Assembly (NCBI GenBank): GCA_028285525.1
Contig: JANQOZ010000077.1
Coordinates: 1-64,000 of the forward strand
Origin: Lysobacterales bacterium
GTDB lineage: Bacteria; Pseudomonadota; Gammaproteobacteria; Xanthomonadales; SZUA-38
Length of the DNA stretch: 64,000 bases
Direction: 5' to 3'
Position 1 is the stretch's first letter, and each line of letters starts with the position of its first letter. Made by a program: the position numbers and the translations under genes. Below, in pieces: positions 52,554 to 62,052 of the stretch. The notes beneath the pieces are model-generated. The model was not told the origin of the DNA, did not search any database, and saw only the letters and a program-made list of their open reading frames with translations.

Positions 52554-54809
52554 ATGGCCAACGCCTTTTCCACGCTGATCGCTGAAATGCATCGGCGCAA
52601 GGTTTTTCGCGTGATCGCAGCTTATGCGGTGGTGGCGTTTGTCCTGCTGCAGGTGGGCGAAATCACCTTTGATCCGCTTCAGCTCCCCGAATGGTCGCTG
52701 CGGGCGCTGATCTTTGTGGTGGTGCTGGCGTTCCCGCTGGTGGTGGTGCTGGCGTGGGTGCTCGAGCTGACGCCGGATGGTATCAAGCGGGAGCAACCCA
52801 GGCAGGGATCGCGCTATGCCGGCGTATTGATGGTGGTGGGGGTGCTGCTGCTCGACGGCGCGCTCGCCCTGTACCTCTATCAGTTCTACGCCCCCGGGGT
52901 TATGAGGGACACCGGCTCGCTGCCGGCTACCGTGGCATCCCGAACCGCCGGTGCCGCGGGACCACTCAGCGCCGCGCCCACCTACCTCACCCCAAGCCCG
53001 GACGCGCTGGCCCTGCTGCCTTTCGAAGATCTTTCGCCGGAAGGGGATCAGGCCTACTTCGCCGCGGGCGTCTCTGAGGAGCTGGCCGATGCGCTGACCA
53101 AGGTCGATGGGCTGCGGGTGGTGAGCGGGCGAGCCGCCCGTTCTTTTGCTGTGCAGAACCGCACTCCCAGAGAAATCGGTGGTCTTTTGGGCGTGGGCTG
53201 GTTGCTCAATGGGTCGGTACGTAAAGCCGGGGACACGCTTCGGGTACGGGTGGCCCTCAGCAGTACGGAAGACGGATTCGACAAATGGTCGGAGACCTTC
53301 GAAGGCACGCTCGACAATACGCTGGCAATTCAGGACGAGATCGCTGAGGAAGTGGTACAGCAGGTGCTGGGAAGCACCGACACCATGACCGAGGTTGAAG
53401 GCGAGCGCAGCCAGATAGCAAGCTTCGACGCGTGGGATGAGTATCTTGGCGCGCGCGCCGACTGGGAAAAGCGGACCCCAGAATCGCTGGACTCAGCCGA
53501 GCAGAAATTCAAGGCTACCATCGAAAAAGACCCGAACTACGCGGAGGCTTATTCAGGGCTTGCGGACACCTACCTGCTGCAGGCCAGTTACGGTAACCGA
53601 ACCATCGTTGAGGCAGTCGGTCTCGCGGCTCAGAACGCGGACGTCGCCCTAAGGCTCAATGGTCAGTTGGCCAGCGCCTATGCCACGCTCGGCCTGCTTA
53701 ACCGCATGCTTGGGCGCTATCCTCAGGCGGAAAGCCACCTAAAGCGCGCCTTGCGGCTCGACCCGGAAAACATTGACGCCGCCAACTGGCTCGCCGGGCT
53801 GCTCGGTTCTCTGGGTCGGCTCGAAGAAGAGCGGCTGGTGCTGCAGGAGGCGCTGGAGTACAACCAGTTCGACGAGCTGCTCAATATGGCCATGGCCGAC
53901 AACGAACTCCGGCGCGGCGAGTTTGATGCCGGCATGGAGCGCCTGAACAACCTGCGGAGTATCTATCCCGACCGCAGCCTGCTGCTGCGAACGCTCGCTC
54001 GCTGGGACGTGATCATCGGTCGGCATGCGCGAGCCCACGGCAGCCTCATGCAGGCGCTCAGCCTGTCTCCGAATGAGCCGGTCACGCAGACCATGCTGGG
54101 CCACCTCTATCTGCGCTGGGGAGATCTGCAGCGTGCCGAGGCGGCCATCAGCCGCGCCCGGGAGCTGGCGCCGGATAACCAGGAAGTGGAGGACGCCTGG
54201 GCCCGTCTTCTGCTGGCAGCCGGTCGCTTTGATGAGCTCGAGACATTTTCTCAGGGCCGGCTGGAGAGGCTGACGCTGCAAGAACAGGGCTCAACGTCCG
54301 ATACGCTTCAGCCGCTGATGTGGCAAGGGGTTGTAGCGCTGGGGCGCGGCCAGTCAGACCTCGCATTCACCCGATTCCAAAGTGTGGTCGAGCGCGTGGA
54401 TATTCTGCTGCCGTTTCAGTCGATTCAGGTGCTGAGCTGGAGCGCCGCAGCTGGCCTGGCGGGTGAGGCGCGCGACACCGCGCTGACCCAGCTGGATCAA
54501 GCAAACCGGCTGCTTGAGCGCCTGCGCGTGCAGGGCAACTCGTCGCCGGAGCTGAACTATTTGGAGGCTGTGCTGCTGACACTGGGCGGCCGCGTGGAAC
54601 CTGCGCTGGCGCTGCTGGAAGAAACCATGGCCAATGGCTTCACCAGCGCAAACGAGATTAGCAGCGACCCGCGGCTGGCCGCGCTTCGCGCCAGCCCGCG
54701 TTTCGACGCGCTGCTCAAATCGATTAGCGATCAATCCAGGACGGACCTGGCTAGCGTGATGACGCAACTGGCCGCGATCGACAGCGCGGGACCCGGTCAA
54801 CGGCCTTGA
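52554..54809 (+). CDS. Membrane-anchored FlgO/TolB-like plus TPR protein
   Basis: 751 residues. Two or three TM helices at residues 15-115 (RVIAAYAVVAFVLLQVGEITF; LRALIFVVVLAFPLVVVLAW; GVLMVVGVLLLDGALALYLY), with the TPDGIKRE cytoplasmic loop. LALLPFEDLSPEGDQAYFAAGVSEELADALTKVDGLRVVSGRAA is the FlgO-like module found in cyclase and DNA-binding membrane proteins. TPR units fill the remaining ~450 residues. There is no adenylate cyclase or HTH domain here, so the output is unknown. AAGGAA precedes the ATG. Confidence 0.8.
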   Translation: MANAFSTLIAEMHRRKVFRVIAAYAVVAFVLLQVGEITFDPLQLPEWSLRALIFVVVLAFPLVVVLAWVLELTPDGIKREQPRQGSRYAGVLMVVGVLLLDGALALYLYQFYAPGVMRDTGSLPATVASRTAGAAGPLSAAPTYLTPSPDALALLPFEDLSPEGDQAYFAAGVSEELADALTKVDGLRVVSGRAARSFAVQNRTPREIGGLLGVGWLLNGSVRKAGDTLRVRVALSSTEDGFDKWSETFEGTLDNTLAIQDEIAEEVVQQVLGSTDTMTEVEGERSQIASFDAWDEYLGARADWEKRTPESLDSAEQKFKATIEKDPNYAEAYSGLADTYLLQASYGNRTIVEAVGLAAQNADVALRLNGQLASAYATLGLLNRMLGRYPQAESHLKRALRLDPENIDAANWLAGLLGSLGRLEEERLVLQEALEYNQFDELLNMAMADNELRRGEFDAGMERLNNLRSIYPDRSLLLRTLARWDVIIGRHARAHGSLMQALSLSPNEPVTQTMLGHLYLRWGDLQRAEAAISRARELAPDNQEVEDAWARLLLAAGRFDELETFSQGRLERLTLQEQGSTSDTLQPLMWQGVVALGRGQSDLAFTRFQSVVERVDILLPFQSIQVLSWSAAAGLAGEARDTALTQLDQANRLLERLRVQGNSSPELNYLEAVLLTLGGRVEPALALLEETMANGFTSANEISSDPRLAALRASPRFDALLKSISDQSRTDLASVMTQLAAIDSAGPGQRP

Positions 54810-54900
54810 TCATCTGCTGGTGTCCCTTGGACCCAGTTCACACCCAAACCGCGCGAAACAAACCTATAATTCAGGTCTTGTTCAAGCAATTGGTTTTGCC

Positions 54901-56166
54901 ATGAAAGCAGCTCTTTCCGCGGTCGTTCTCCTGGGTTCGGTCGGCAGCGCCACCGCCGGCAACAACGAGAATCTGGTTCCCCGACTTGTCCTGGTTGAGG
55001 TCGCCAGTGGCTTAAGCTCGCCCATTGCGGCGCGTCATGCCGGTGACGGCAGCGGTCGGCTGTTCATCCTGGAGCGGGCCGGCCGGATCCGGATTCTCGA
55101 CGCGGATGGCACGCTTCTGCCTACGCCATTTCTGGACTTCAGCAACGACGGGCTGACGCAGGTGACCGGTGAAGGCGGCCTGCTGGGTATCGACTTCCAC
55201 CCGGACTATGAAAACAACGGGCTGTTTTTCCTGAACTATACGACGCCCGGCGTCGGCGCCACTCAGATCGCGCGCTACTCCGTCAGCGCCGGCGACCCGA
55301 ACGTGGCCGATGCGAACAGCGGCACGGTGATCCTGAGCATCCCGCAGGACTTCTCCAACCACAACGGCGGAGATATCCACTTTGGGCCGGACGGGTTCCT
55401 CTACATCGGGATGGGAGACGGGGGCAGCGGCAACGATCCCAACGACCGCGCCCAGGACCCTCAGTCGCTGCTCGGAAAAATGCTGCGGATCGACGTCGAC
55501 AGCACCGGCGTCAGCAGCGCCATCGCTTGTGGCGACGACAACGGCGGCCCCACGCTGTACGCCATCCCACCCAGCAATCCCTTCGTCGGCGATGACGGGG
55601 TCTGCGACGAAACCTGGGCGCTTGGACTACGCAATCCGTTTCGCTTCAGCTTCGACCGCGACACCGGCGATATGTTTATCGGTGACGTGGGTCAAAATGC
55701 TTTCGAGGAGGTGTCCTTTCAGCCGGCCGCTTCCGTCGGCGGCGAAAACTACGGCTGGGACTGCCTGGAGGGTTTCCGAGAAGTTGGGCCTTCAGCAGCC
55801 GTGTGTGACGAGACCCCGCCTGTGGTGACCGATCCGATCATCGTCTACGCGCATACCAACAACCCAGCCGACTCGATTACCGGCGGCTATCGCTATCGGG
55901 GGCCCCTGGGGGACAACCGGGGTGTTTACTATTTTGGGGACATCCGCCGCCAGGAACTTTACGCGGGAACCGAAAGCGGCGGCGCGTGGGACTTTGAGGT
56001 TCTTCCCCAACCCTACCGCACCAGCGACGGCGGCGAAATCGGCCAGATTCCGGTGGTTGCCTTTGGCGAGGATGAAGCCGGACACGTTTACGTCATCGAC
56101 TTTGGCGGGACGATCTACAGTATCGGCAGCCCGGACATCCTGTTCTCCTCCGGCCTGGAGAACTGA
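54901..56166 (+). CDS. PQQ-type soluble sugar dehydrogenase (glucose/sorbosone-dehydrogenase-like)
   Basis: 421 residues. Signal peptide ends at ATAG. Blocks LVEVASGLSSPIAARHAGDGSGRLFILERAGRIRIL, NHNGGDIHFGPDGFLYIGMGDGGSG, TWALGLRNPFRFSFDRDTGDMFIGDVGQNAFEEV and GENYGWDCLEG are the PQQ-dependent six-bladed propeller family. Oxidises sugars or polyols in the periplasm or outside. The C-terminus reads ILFSSGLEN. ATG 54901 begins the signal peptide; the open frame upstream does not. Confidence 0.85.
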   Translation: MKAALSAVVLLGSVGSATAGNNENLVPRLVLVEVASGLSSPIAARHAGDGSGRLFILERAGRIRILDADGTLLPTPFLDFSNDGLTQVTGEGGLLGIDFHPDYENNGLFFLNYTTPGVGATQIARYSVSAGDPNVADANSGTVILSIPQDFSNHNGGDIHFGPDGFLYIGMGDGGSGNDPNDRAQDPQSLLGKMLRIDVDSTGVSSAIACGDDNGGPTLYAIPPSNPFVGDDGVCDETWALGLRNPFRFSFDRDTGDMFIGDVGQNAFEEVSFQPAASVGGENYGWDCLEGFREVGPSAAVCDETPPVVTDPIIVYAHTNNPADSITGGYRYRGPLGDNRGVYYFGDIRRQELYAGTESGGAWDFEVLPQPYRTSDGGEIGQIPVVAFGEDEAGHVYVIDFGGTIYSIGSPDILFSSGLEN

Positions 56167-56180
56167 CTGACTAATCAGCC

Positions 56181-56759
56181 CTACTGGGTTTCGGACAGGA
56201 CCAGCACCGAGTAGCCGGCGCTCTGAAGCTGACGCTTGACGCCATCGATTTCGCGAAGGCTGGTCATCGGGCCGATGCGCACCCGATGCCAGCGCACGTC
56301 GTTGATCTTGACCTCAACAACGTCGGCCACGAGGCCCAGAAACGCCAGCTCGGCCTTCATACGTTCCGCATCGTCCGCCCGACGCAGCGAAGCGACCTGC
56401 AGGAGATAGGGGCCGCGGCTTGCCGCCAGTTCCTCACGTTCGTTGACCCGCTGTTCGATTTCCTGCTCCGGAATGACCACCTCCATCTCGGGCAGCACGG
56501 TAAAGAAATCAAACTCGTCTTTGGGCGCTGCTTCGTCCGCAGCGACGGCCGCAGGCTCACGGGCCGTTGGATTGGGGCGCGGCAGATCTGCCGGGGGCTG
56601 GCGAAGAAAGCCCGCCATCACCAGAAAAACGCTCAGGCAGATGCCCATGGCAACGCCCAGCAGCAGCCAGACCCAGCCGGGTACAACCTTTTGCTCACCG
56701 TCACGAATCGCCTGGCGGCTGCGGCCGGCAGTTTTTTTTCTGGCGCCCGCGCGGGCCAC
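56181..56759 (-). CDS. SPOR-domain inner-membrane protein
   Basis: 192 residues. A basic N-terminus, one TM helix (WVWLLLGVAMGICLSVFLV), a Pro/Ala/Asp/Glu-rich periplasmic linker, and a SPOR domain at ~115-192 (GPYLLQVASLRRADDAERMKAELAFLGL ... VRIGPMTSLREIDGVKRQLQSAGYS). SPOR domains bind denuded septal peptidoglycan; FtsN-like organisation suggests a cell-division or envelope role. GTG start, overlapping the argS TAG by 1 base. Confidence 0.88.
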   Translation of the reverse strand: MARAGARKKTAGRSRQAIRDGEQKVVPGWVWLLLGVAMGICLSVFLVMAGFLRQPPADLPRPNPTAREPAAVAADEAAPKDEFDFFTVLPEMEVVIPEQEIEQRVNEREELAASRGPYLLQVASLRRADDAERMKAELAFLGLVADVVEVKINDVRWHRVRIGPMTSLREIDGVKRQLQSAGYSVLVLSETQ

Positions 56760-58555
56760 TACATCTTGTCCGGCGCCGACACGCCGAGCAGCGCCAGACC
56801 GTTGACCAGCACCTGACGGACCGCCATGGAGAGATTGAGGCGGGCGTTTCGCAAATCCTCATCGTCGACCAGCACCCGCAGCTTCAGCTCCGGGTCAGCG
56901 TCGTAATAGGAGTGAAAAACCTGGGCCAGACCGCGCAGGTAGTGGGCCATCACGTGGGGCGCCCGGTTGCGTGCGGCCAGCGACACGGCCTCCGGATACT
57001 GCGCCAGTTCCCGCATGACGGCGATTTCGTGAGGTGCGTTCAACCGATCGTGAGCGGCCTGGCCGATTGCCTGATTATAGGCTTCGCCCTGTTCTTCGAG
57101 CCGCTCGAACACTCGCATGATCCGGGCATGGGCGTATTGAACGTAATACACCGGGTTGTCCTTCGACTGCTTTTTGGCAAGCTCCAGATCGAAGTCCAGG
57201 TGCTGTTCGTGAGATCGCAGCACGTAGAAAAAGCGTGCGGCGTCGGTGCCGACTTCCTCTCGAAGCTGGCGCAGCGGCACAAACTTGCCGGATCGCGTCG
57301 ACATCTGGAGCTTTTCGCCGTCGCGGAATAAGTGCGCGAACTGGACGAGCGGTATTTCCAGCACGTCCGGGTCCTCGCCCAGCCCCTGAGCCGCCGCGCG
57401 GAGCCGCGCCACGTAGCCGTGATGGTCTGCCCCAAAAACATAGATCGTGTGCTGAAAGCCACGCTCACGCTTGTTGAGGAAATAGGCGATATCGGACGCA
57501 AAATAGGTGGTTCGGCCGTCGTCCCGCACGACAACGCGGTCCTTTTCATCGCCGAACTTGCTGGCCTCAAACCACTGCGCGCCGTCCTTTTCATAGAGGT
57601 GACCCGCTTCGCGCAGGCGCTCAAGCGCGCGCTCCGTAGAGCCGCTTGCCGCCAGCTCACGCTCGGAAAACCACACGTCATACTCGACGTTGAAGTCCTT
57701 CAGGTCCTCGCGAATGTCGCCAACGATGGACTTCAGCGCCGCCTCAAAACAGATTTGATAGCGGTCGTCGCCCAACACCTCTTTGGTGAGCAGGATCAGT
57801 GCGTCGATATGACGTTCGCGCAGATCTTTCTGCGCCGGATCGTCAGACCGGCCGTCACCGTCCGGCGGCAGGTTGTCGAACACGCTGGGCTCAATATCGC
57901 GCAGGTCGTCACCGTGCGCCTGCCGGACGTCGCGGGCGATGTCGTAGATGTACTCGCCCTGATAGCCGTTGGTGGGAAAGTTGATTCGCTTGCCGCCAAG
58001 CTCCAGGTAGCGGAGCCACACGCTGGTCGCCAGGATATCCATCTGGCGGCCGGCGTCGTTGACGTAGTACTCCCGATGCACGTCAAAGCCCGCGGCCTCC
58101 AGCAGATTGGACAGGGACGCACCGAAGGCGGCACCCCGTCCGTGGCCAACGTGGAGCGGGCCGGTGGGGTTAGCGGAGACGTATTCGACGTTGACCTTTT
58201 CACCGTGACCATCACGGCAGACGCCGAAAGACTCACCCTGGGTCAGCACCTGATTGATCACCGACTGCAGCGAGGCGTCCGTCAGGCGGAAGTTGATAAA
58301 TCCCGGGCCTGCGGTTTCGACCTTTTCCACGTGCTTGGAGGGGAGCAGACGCTGGATGATCTCTTCGGCAATTTCCCGGGGATTTCGCTTGGCGGCCTTG
58401 GCCAGCACCATCGCAACGTTGGAGGTGAAATCACCGTGGTCGACGCTGCGACAGCGCTCCACGAGCACTTCGGGGCGCTCCTCTCTGGGCAGGCTCCCTT
58501 CACGGCACATGTCGAGCAGCGCCTGGTTGATCAGTTCCTGCAGATGGTCTTTCAC
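56759..58555 (-). CDS. argS: Arginyl-tRNA synthetase
   Basis: 598 residues, class I. The HIGH box is PLHVGHGRGAA, preceded by VSANPTGP; the KMSKS-equivalent is LQMSTRSGKFV, the variant typical of ArgRS. The N-terminal Add-1 domain and the C-terminal DALR domain (HYLRGLAQVFHSYYDADPEL) are present. The start is a GTG; it lies 8 bp from the ctaB stop. Charges tRNA-Arg; essential. Confidence 0.95.
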   Translation of the reverse strand: MKDHLQELINQALLDMCREGSLPREERPEVLVERCRSVDHGDFTSNVAMVLAKAAKRNPREIAEEIIQRLLPSKHVEKVETAGPGFINFRLTDASLQSVINQVLTQGESFGVCRDGHGEKVNVEYVSANPTGPLHVGHGRGAAFGASLSNLLEAAGFDVHREYYVNDAGRQMDILATSVWLRYLELGGKRINFPTNGYQGEYIYDIARDVRQAHGDDLRDIEPSVFDNLPPDGDGRSDDPAQKDLRERHIDALILLTKEVLGDDRYQICFEAALKSIVGDIREDLKDFNVEYDVWFSERELAASGSTERALERLREAGHLYEKDGAQWFEASKFGDEKDRVVVRDDGRTTYFASDIAYFLNKRERGFQHTIYVFGADHHGYVARLRAAAQGLGEDPDVLEIPLVQFAHLFRDGEKLQMSTRSGKFVPLRQLREEVGTDAARFFYVLRSHEQHLDFDLELAKKQSKDNPVYYVQYAHARIMRVFERLEEQGEAYNQAIGQAAHDRLNAPHEIAVMRELAQYPEAVSLAARNRAPHVMAHYLRGLAQVFHSYYDADPELKLRVLVDDEDLRNARLNLSMAVRQVLVNGLALLGVSAPDKM

Positions 58556-58563
58556 GATAGGGC

Positions 58564-59490
58564 TCAGAGCATGGGCCCGCTCAGCAGCGGCGTGCTGTCG
58601 GGCAGATAGTGGTCAATCAGCAAAAAGGCGAACAGCGCCATCAGGTACCAGATCGAATAGCCAAACATTCGCATCGGCAGACCGGGCGTTTCGTCGACCA
58701 TCAGGCGCAGCGCATAGTATAGAAAGCCGATCCCCAACACCAGCGCCCCGCCGAGATAGAACAGGCCGCTCATGCCGATCAGATAAGGCAGCATGGTGAC
58801 CAACACCAGCAGCACGGTGTAAAACAGGATCTGCCAGCGCGTGTAGGGCACGCCATGCGTGACCGGCAACATCGGCATCCCCACCGCCGCGTAGTCGTTG
58901 CGGCGAAAGATGGCGAGCGCCCAGAAATGAGGCGGCGTCCAGACAAAAATGATCAGGAACAGGATAAAAGCCGGCGGATCAAGCTGGCCGGTCACCGCCA
59001 CCCAGCCGAGCAGCGGCGGCGCAGCACCGGCGGCTCCGCCGATCACAATGTTTTGCGGCGTCGCACGCTTCAGATAGACCGTATAGATAATGGCGTAGCC
59101 GATCAGGCTGATCCCGGTGAGGACGGCCGTCAGTAGATTCACCTGCCAGACCAGCAGACCTAGCCCTAGCAGGCCCAGGATCAGCGCGAAGGTCAGCACC
59201 TGCCGGGCGCCGAGGTCTCCGCGAGCCAGCGGGCGATTGCGGGTCCGGTCCATCTGCTGGTCGATTCGGCGATCCAGCAGATGATTGATCGCCGCGGCTG
59301 AAGCCGAGCTGAGACCAATCCCCAAGGTGGCGCTGAGCAGCAGCGGCAGCTCGATCCACCCGGGGCTGGCGAGCAGCATGCCGACCACCGCGGTGAAAAC
59401 GATAAGCGCAACGACGCCGGGCTTGCACAGCTCGTAGTAACGAGCCGCAACCGAAGGACGCGGTGAAGCGGTGGAAGTGGCCGCGGTCAT
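58564..59490 (-). CDS. ctaB: Heme O synthase (protoheme IX farnesyltransferase)
   Basis: 308 residues, 8-9 TM helices. The Asp-rich [21 protein letters not shown] motif binds farnesyl diphosphate-Mg; a second Asp-containing loop follows ([20 protein letters not shown]). It converts heme B to heme O for the oxidase. ATG 59490 is used ([24 protein letters not shown]); upstream frame is GC-rich without homology. ATGA overlap with ctaA. Confidence 0.93.
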   Translation of the reverse strand: MTAATSTASPRPSVAARYYELCKPGVVALIVFTAVVGMLLASPGWIELPLLLSATLGIGLSSASAAAINHLLDRRIDQQMDRTRNRPLARGDLGARQVLTFALILGLLGLGLLVWQVNLLTAVLTGISLIGYAIIYTVYLKRATPQNIVIGGAAGAAPPLLGWVAVTGQLDPPAFILFLIIFVWTPPHFWALAIFRRNDYAAVGMPMLPVTHGVPYTRWQILFYTVLLVLVTMLPYLIGMSGLFYLGGALVLGIGFLYYALRLMVDETPGLPMRMFGYSIWYLMALFAFLLIDHYLPDSTPLLSGPML

Positions 59491-60476
59491 CGGCGCATTA
59501 TAGGCGGCCGCAGGAGGACCACCAGCACCGCCAGCAGCAGCGCGGCGCCGCCGTTGTGAGCAACCGCGACCGGCAGCGGCAGGCTGCCCAGGACGTTGGC
59601 GACGCCCAGCGCCACCTGCAGCAGGAGCGCTGAACCCAGAACCATGCCGGCCGACACCCGACCCCGAGTCGCCAATAGAAAGCACAGCAGCAGCATCCAG
59701 GCGGTCACCACAACAGCGCCGATGCGGTGCGCGGTGTGAATGGCGACCCGCGCCGAGTAGTCGAGCACCCCGCCCTCGTAGTCGACGCCGATCTCCCGGG
59801 CCAGCGTAAATCCTTCGGCGAAGTCCGGTTCCGGCCACCATTCGCCGTTACAGGTTGGGAACTCGGTACATGCCAGCGCCGCATAATTGCTGCTAGTCCA
59901 GCCACCGAGCGCGATCTGCCCGACGAGCAGCACCAGGCCGGCAATCAGCGGACCGCGGAGGCTGGCGGCGCCTGGCCTCGAACCGGTGCCGTCACCGGCG
60001 GTGGGTTTCAGCCGAAGCGCCTGCCAGACCAGCAGGCTGAAGGTAGCCATGCCCCCCAGCAAGTGTGCGGTGACCACCAGCGGCAGGAGTTTCAGGGTGA
60101 CGGTCCACATCCCAAAGGCCGCCTGCAGCGTGATCAGCGCCGCGATCCCCAGGGCGAGCGGGAAGGCGCCCGGCAGCTCCTGCCGACGGCGATAGGTCAG
60201 AAACGCAATCGCATAGACCAGCAGCATCAGCGAGCCGGCCACGTACCGGTGCAGCATTTCTTTCCACGCCTTGGGAATGCTGACCGGCCGATCCGGGTAC
60301 GCCTCGTTAGCGACGGTGATTTCTTCGCTCGTGTCGGGCCAGGTGATTTCGCCGTAGCAGCCCGGCCAGTCGGGGCATCCGAGGCCGGCGTGAGAGAGGC
60401 GCACCCAGGCGCCGAGCACCACCACCGTCAGCGCGAGGCCCACCGAGCCCCAGGCAAGAATTCTGAGCGATTTCAT
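59487..60476 (-). CDS. ctaA: Heme A synthase
   Basis: 329 residues, eight TM helices in two four-helix bundles with duplicated His pairs ([80 protein letters not shown]). CPDWPGC and CTEFPTC are the two paired-Cys loops of the Cox15-type. Oxidises the methyl of heme O. ATGA overlaps at both ends. Confidence 0.93.
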   Translation of the reverse strand: MKSLRILAWGSVGLALTVVVLGAWVRLSHAGLGCPDWPGCYGEITWPDTSEEITVANEAYPDRPVSIPKAWKEMLHRYVAGSLMLLVYAIAFLTYRRRQELPGAFPLALGIAALITLQAAFGMWTVTLKLLPLVVTAHLLGGMATFSLLVWQALRLKPTAGDGTGSRPGAASLRGPLIAGLVLLVGQIALGGWTSSNYAALACTEFPTCNGEWWPEPDFAEGFTLAREIGVDYEGGVLDYSARVAIHTAHRIGAVVVTAWMLLLCFLLATRGRVSAGMVLGSALLLQVALGVANVLGSLPLPVAVAHNGGAALLLAVLVVLLRPPIMRR

Positions 60477-61060
60477 GAGCGGAACTTGCTGTGGCGGATC
60501 AGGCGATCAAGGTCCTTCCTCAGCCCGGTCGGATCCGGCTCTGAAGCGTAAAACATCATCGCGTTCCCGAGCGGGTCGACGAGATACAGACCGTCGGCGC
60601 GGAGCTCGCGGGTGCGAAACGCCGTCCGCAGGGTCTGGCTGAGCGCGTCGTCAACGCGACCGCCGGCCGCCTCGGCGTCAGCAACCAGGATGTCGAGCTT
60701 GTCCTGGTGGCGGCCCAAGGTTTGTTTGATGCGCGCGAGCACGCTGATCTGCTCCTGGCAGGAAGCGTCGCAGCTGCCGGCACGCGGCCAGATCAGGCGC
60801 CAGGGCGGCAGCTCGTCGACACCGACAGCGCGGCCCTCATCGAGTGCGGCCAGGACCTCACCGAGGGGCACCACGGGCATGATGAGCTCGCCATAATTCT
60901 TGGTGGCGCTCGGCTGCCAGTCGCTCAGCCGACTGTTGAGAAACAGCGCGGCCACAATCGGCGCCAGAAAAAGCGCAAAGATCAGGCCCAGGACCCAACG
61001 ACCGCGGGCCTGCGGCGGCAGTTCGGCGCTGTCGGGCAAAGGGTTGGAGGATTGCGTCAT
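60473..61060 (-). CDS. Sco/thioredoxin-like oxidase assembly protein with CxxxC, distal His absent
   Basis: 195 residues. One N-terminal TM helix (GRWVLGLIFALFLAPIVAALFL), then a thioredoxin-like domain. Cys 97 and Cys 101 in SCDASCQEQ are the CxxxC of Sco proteins (CPDVC); the LYLVDPLGN strand matches Sco's IYLVDPxG. The His that precedes that strand in Sco is not found, so copper delivery may be altered. Position between SURF1 and ctaA equals PA0111 of Pseudomonas. ATG 61060; ATGA overlap with SURF1. Confidence 0.7.
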   Translation of the reverse strand: MTQSSNPLPDSAELPPQARGRWVLGLIFALFLAPIVAALFLNSRLSDWQPSATKNYGELIMPVVPLGEVLAALDEGRAVGVDELPPWRLIWPRAGSCDASCQEQISVLARIKQTLGRHQDKLDILVADAEAAGGRVDDALSQTLRTAFRTRELRADGLYLVDPLGNAMMFYASEPDPTGLRKDLDRLIRHSKFRS

Positions 61061-61758
61061 GGGTGTGGAATCGGTTTTTTCATTCTCAGCAATAAGATCA
61101 GCGAAACGATGACAACGGCACCGGCCAGGCTGAACCACTGGATCGCGTAGCCGCGGTGTTTTTCCGGTGCCATCACCCGCGGTTCCCAGACCTGCGTGAA
61201 CGGCCCGGGGTCCGCATCGGTGGCTAGCAGAATCTGGGGCGTCAGCTCCTGGCCCAACGCTTCGGCCAGCTTGTCGGGTTCGAGATAGACAAACAGCCAG
61301 GGCGCTGGCGCGTCGTAGTCGGGCTGACCCACCTTGATGCCCGGCTGCGGATAGCTGTACAGGTGTCCGGCGACCGTCGCGGGTCCTTCGGGAATCGGAG
61401 GGAGTTCCGGCAGCGTGCGGCGGGTCCGATCCATCGGCAGCCAGCCTCGGTTAACCAACATTGCCGAGTCTACCGAGTCCAGCGCGAAGGGTGCGTAGAC
61501 GTGCACACCCGGTTGGCCGTCCAGAATCTGATTGTCTAGAAAAAACTGCTCGCCGGTGAACATTCCGGTCAGCGACACCCGGCTGAAACGAGGCTGCGGC
61601 GAGTAGGGATCCAGCACCCGGGGCGGCTGGGCCATCGCCGTTTCGAAACCTTCGAACAACGCTCGCTTTTCCTGCTCCCGGTCGAGCTGCCAAAACCCAA
61701 GACGGGTAAACAGCCCAAGAAAAAGCAGGGCGGAAATCACCGGAATAAAGCGTTCCAT
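61057..61758 (-). CDS. SURF1-family cytochrome oxidase assembly protein
   Basis: 233 residues with two TM helices at the two ends (SALLFLGLFTRLGFWQLDREQEKRAL and YAIQWFSLAGAVVIVSLILLL) around a periplasmic domain; the first helix ends in the WQLDR-type motif and the C-terminal helix is preceded by HRGYAIQWF, as in SURF1. It aids heme A insertion into subunit I. Divergent from the twin-TM gene with 37 bp between. Confidence 0.9.
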   Translation of the reverse strand: MERFIPVISALLFLGLFTRLGFWQLDREQEKRALFEGFETAMAQPPRVLDPYSPQPRFSRVSLTGMFTGEQFFLDNQILDGQPGVHVYAPFALDSVDSAMLVNRGWLPMDRTRRTLPELPPIPEGPATVAGHLYSYPQPGIKVGQPDYDAPAPWLFVYLEPDKLAEALGQELTPQILLATDADPGPFTQVWEPRVMAPEKHRGYAIQWFSLAGAVVIVSLILLLRMKKPIPHP

Positions 61759-61795
61759 CGTTTATACTCCACTGCCTTTTGTATGAGACAGCGTT

Positions 61796-62038
61796 ATGTG
61801 GGTGAAAATCCTCATCGTGGCGATGCTGGTTTTTATCATTGCCAACCTGGCCATGAGCATGGCCTACCTGGTGAAAGACCAGGGAGAAGGTAACCGGGCG
61901 CTCAACGCCCTGAAGTGGCGTGTGGGACTATCGATACTGCTGTTTGCCGGGCTGATCGCCGCGGTCAAGCTGGGTTATATCCAGCCCCACGAAAACCCGC
62001 TGGGGCTCAAGCCGTTACCCGCTGCAAGCGCGGACTGA
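61796..62038 (+). CDS. Twin-transmembrane (DUF2909) small protein
   Basis: 80 residues, two TM helices (ILIVAMLVFIIANLAMSMAYLV and VGLSILLFAGLIAAVKLGYI). The only plus-strand gene inside the minus-strand oxidase cluster, an arrangement shared with other gammaproteobacteria (twin-TM gene beside SURF1). Role in the oxidase is likely but unproven. TATACT at 61763-61768 could be its -10. Confidence 0.8.
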   Translation: MWVKILIVAMLVFIIANLAMSMAYLVKDQGEGNRALNALKWRVGLSILLFAGLIAAVKLGYIQPHENPLGLKPLPAASAD

Positions 62039-62052
62039 CCTCTGTTGCTTCG

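Noticed and set aside
57332..58609. 425-residue plus-strand frame opposite argS
   Set aside because: Antisense of argS, which has HIGH and KMSKS-type motifs.
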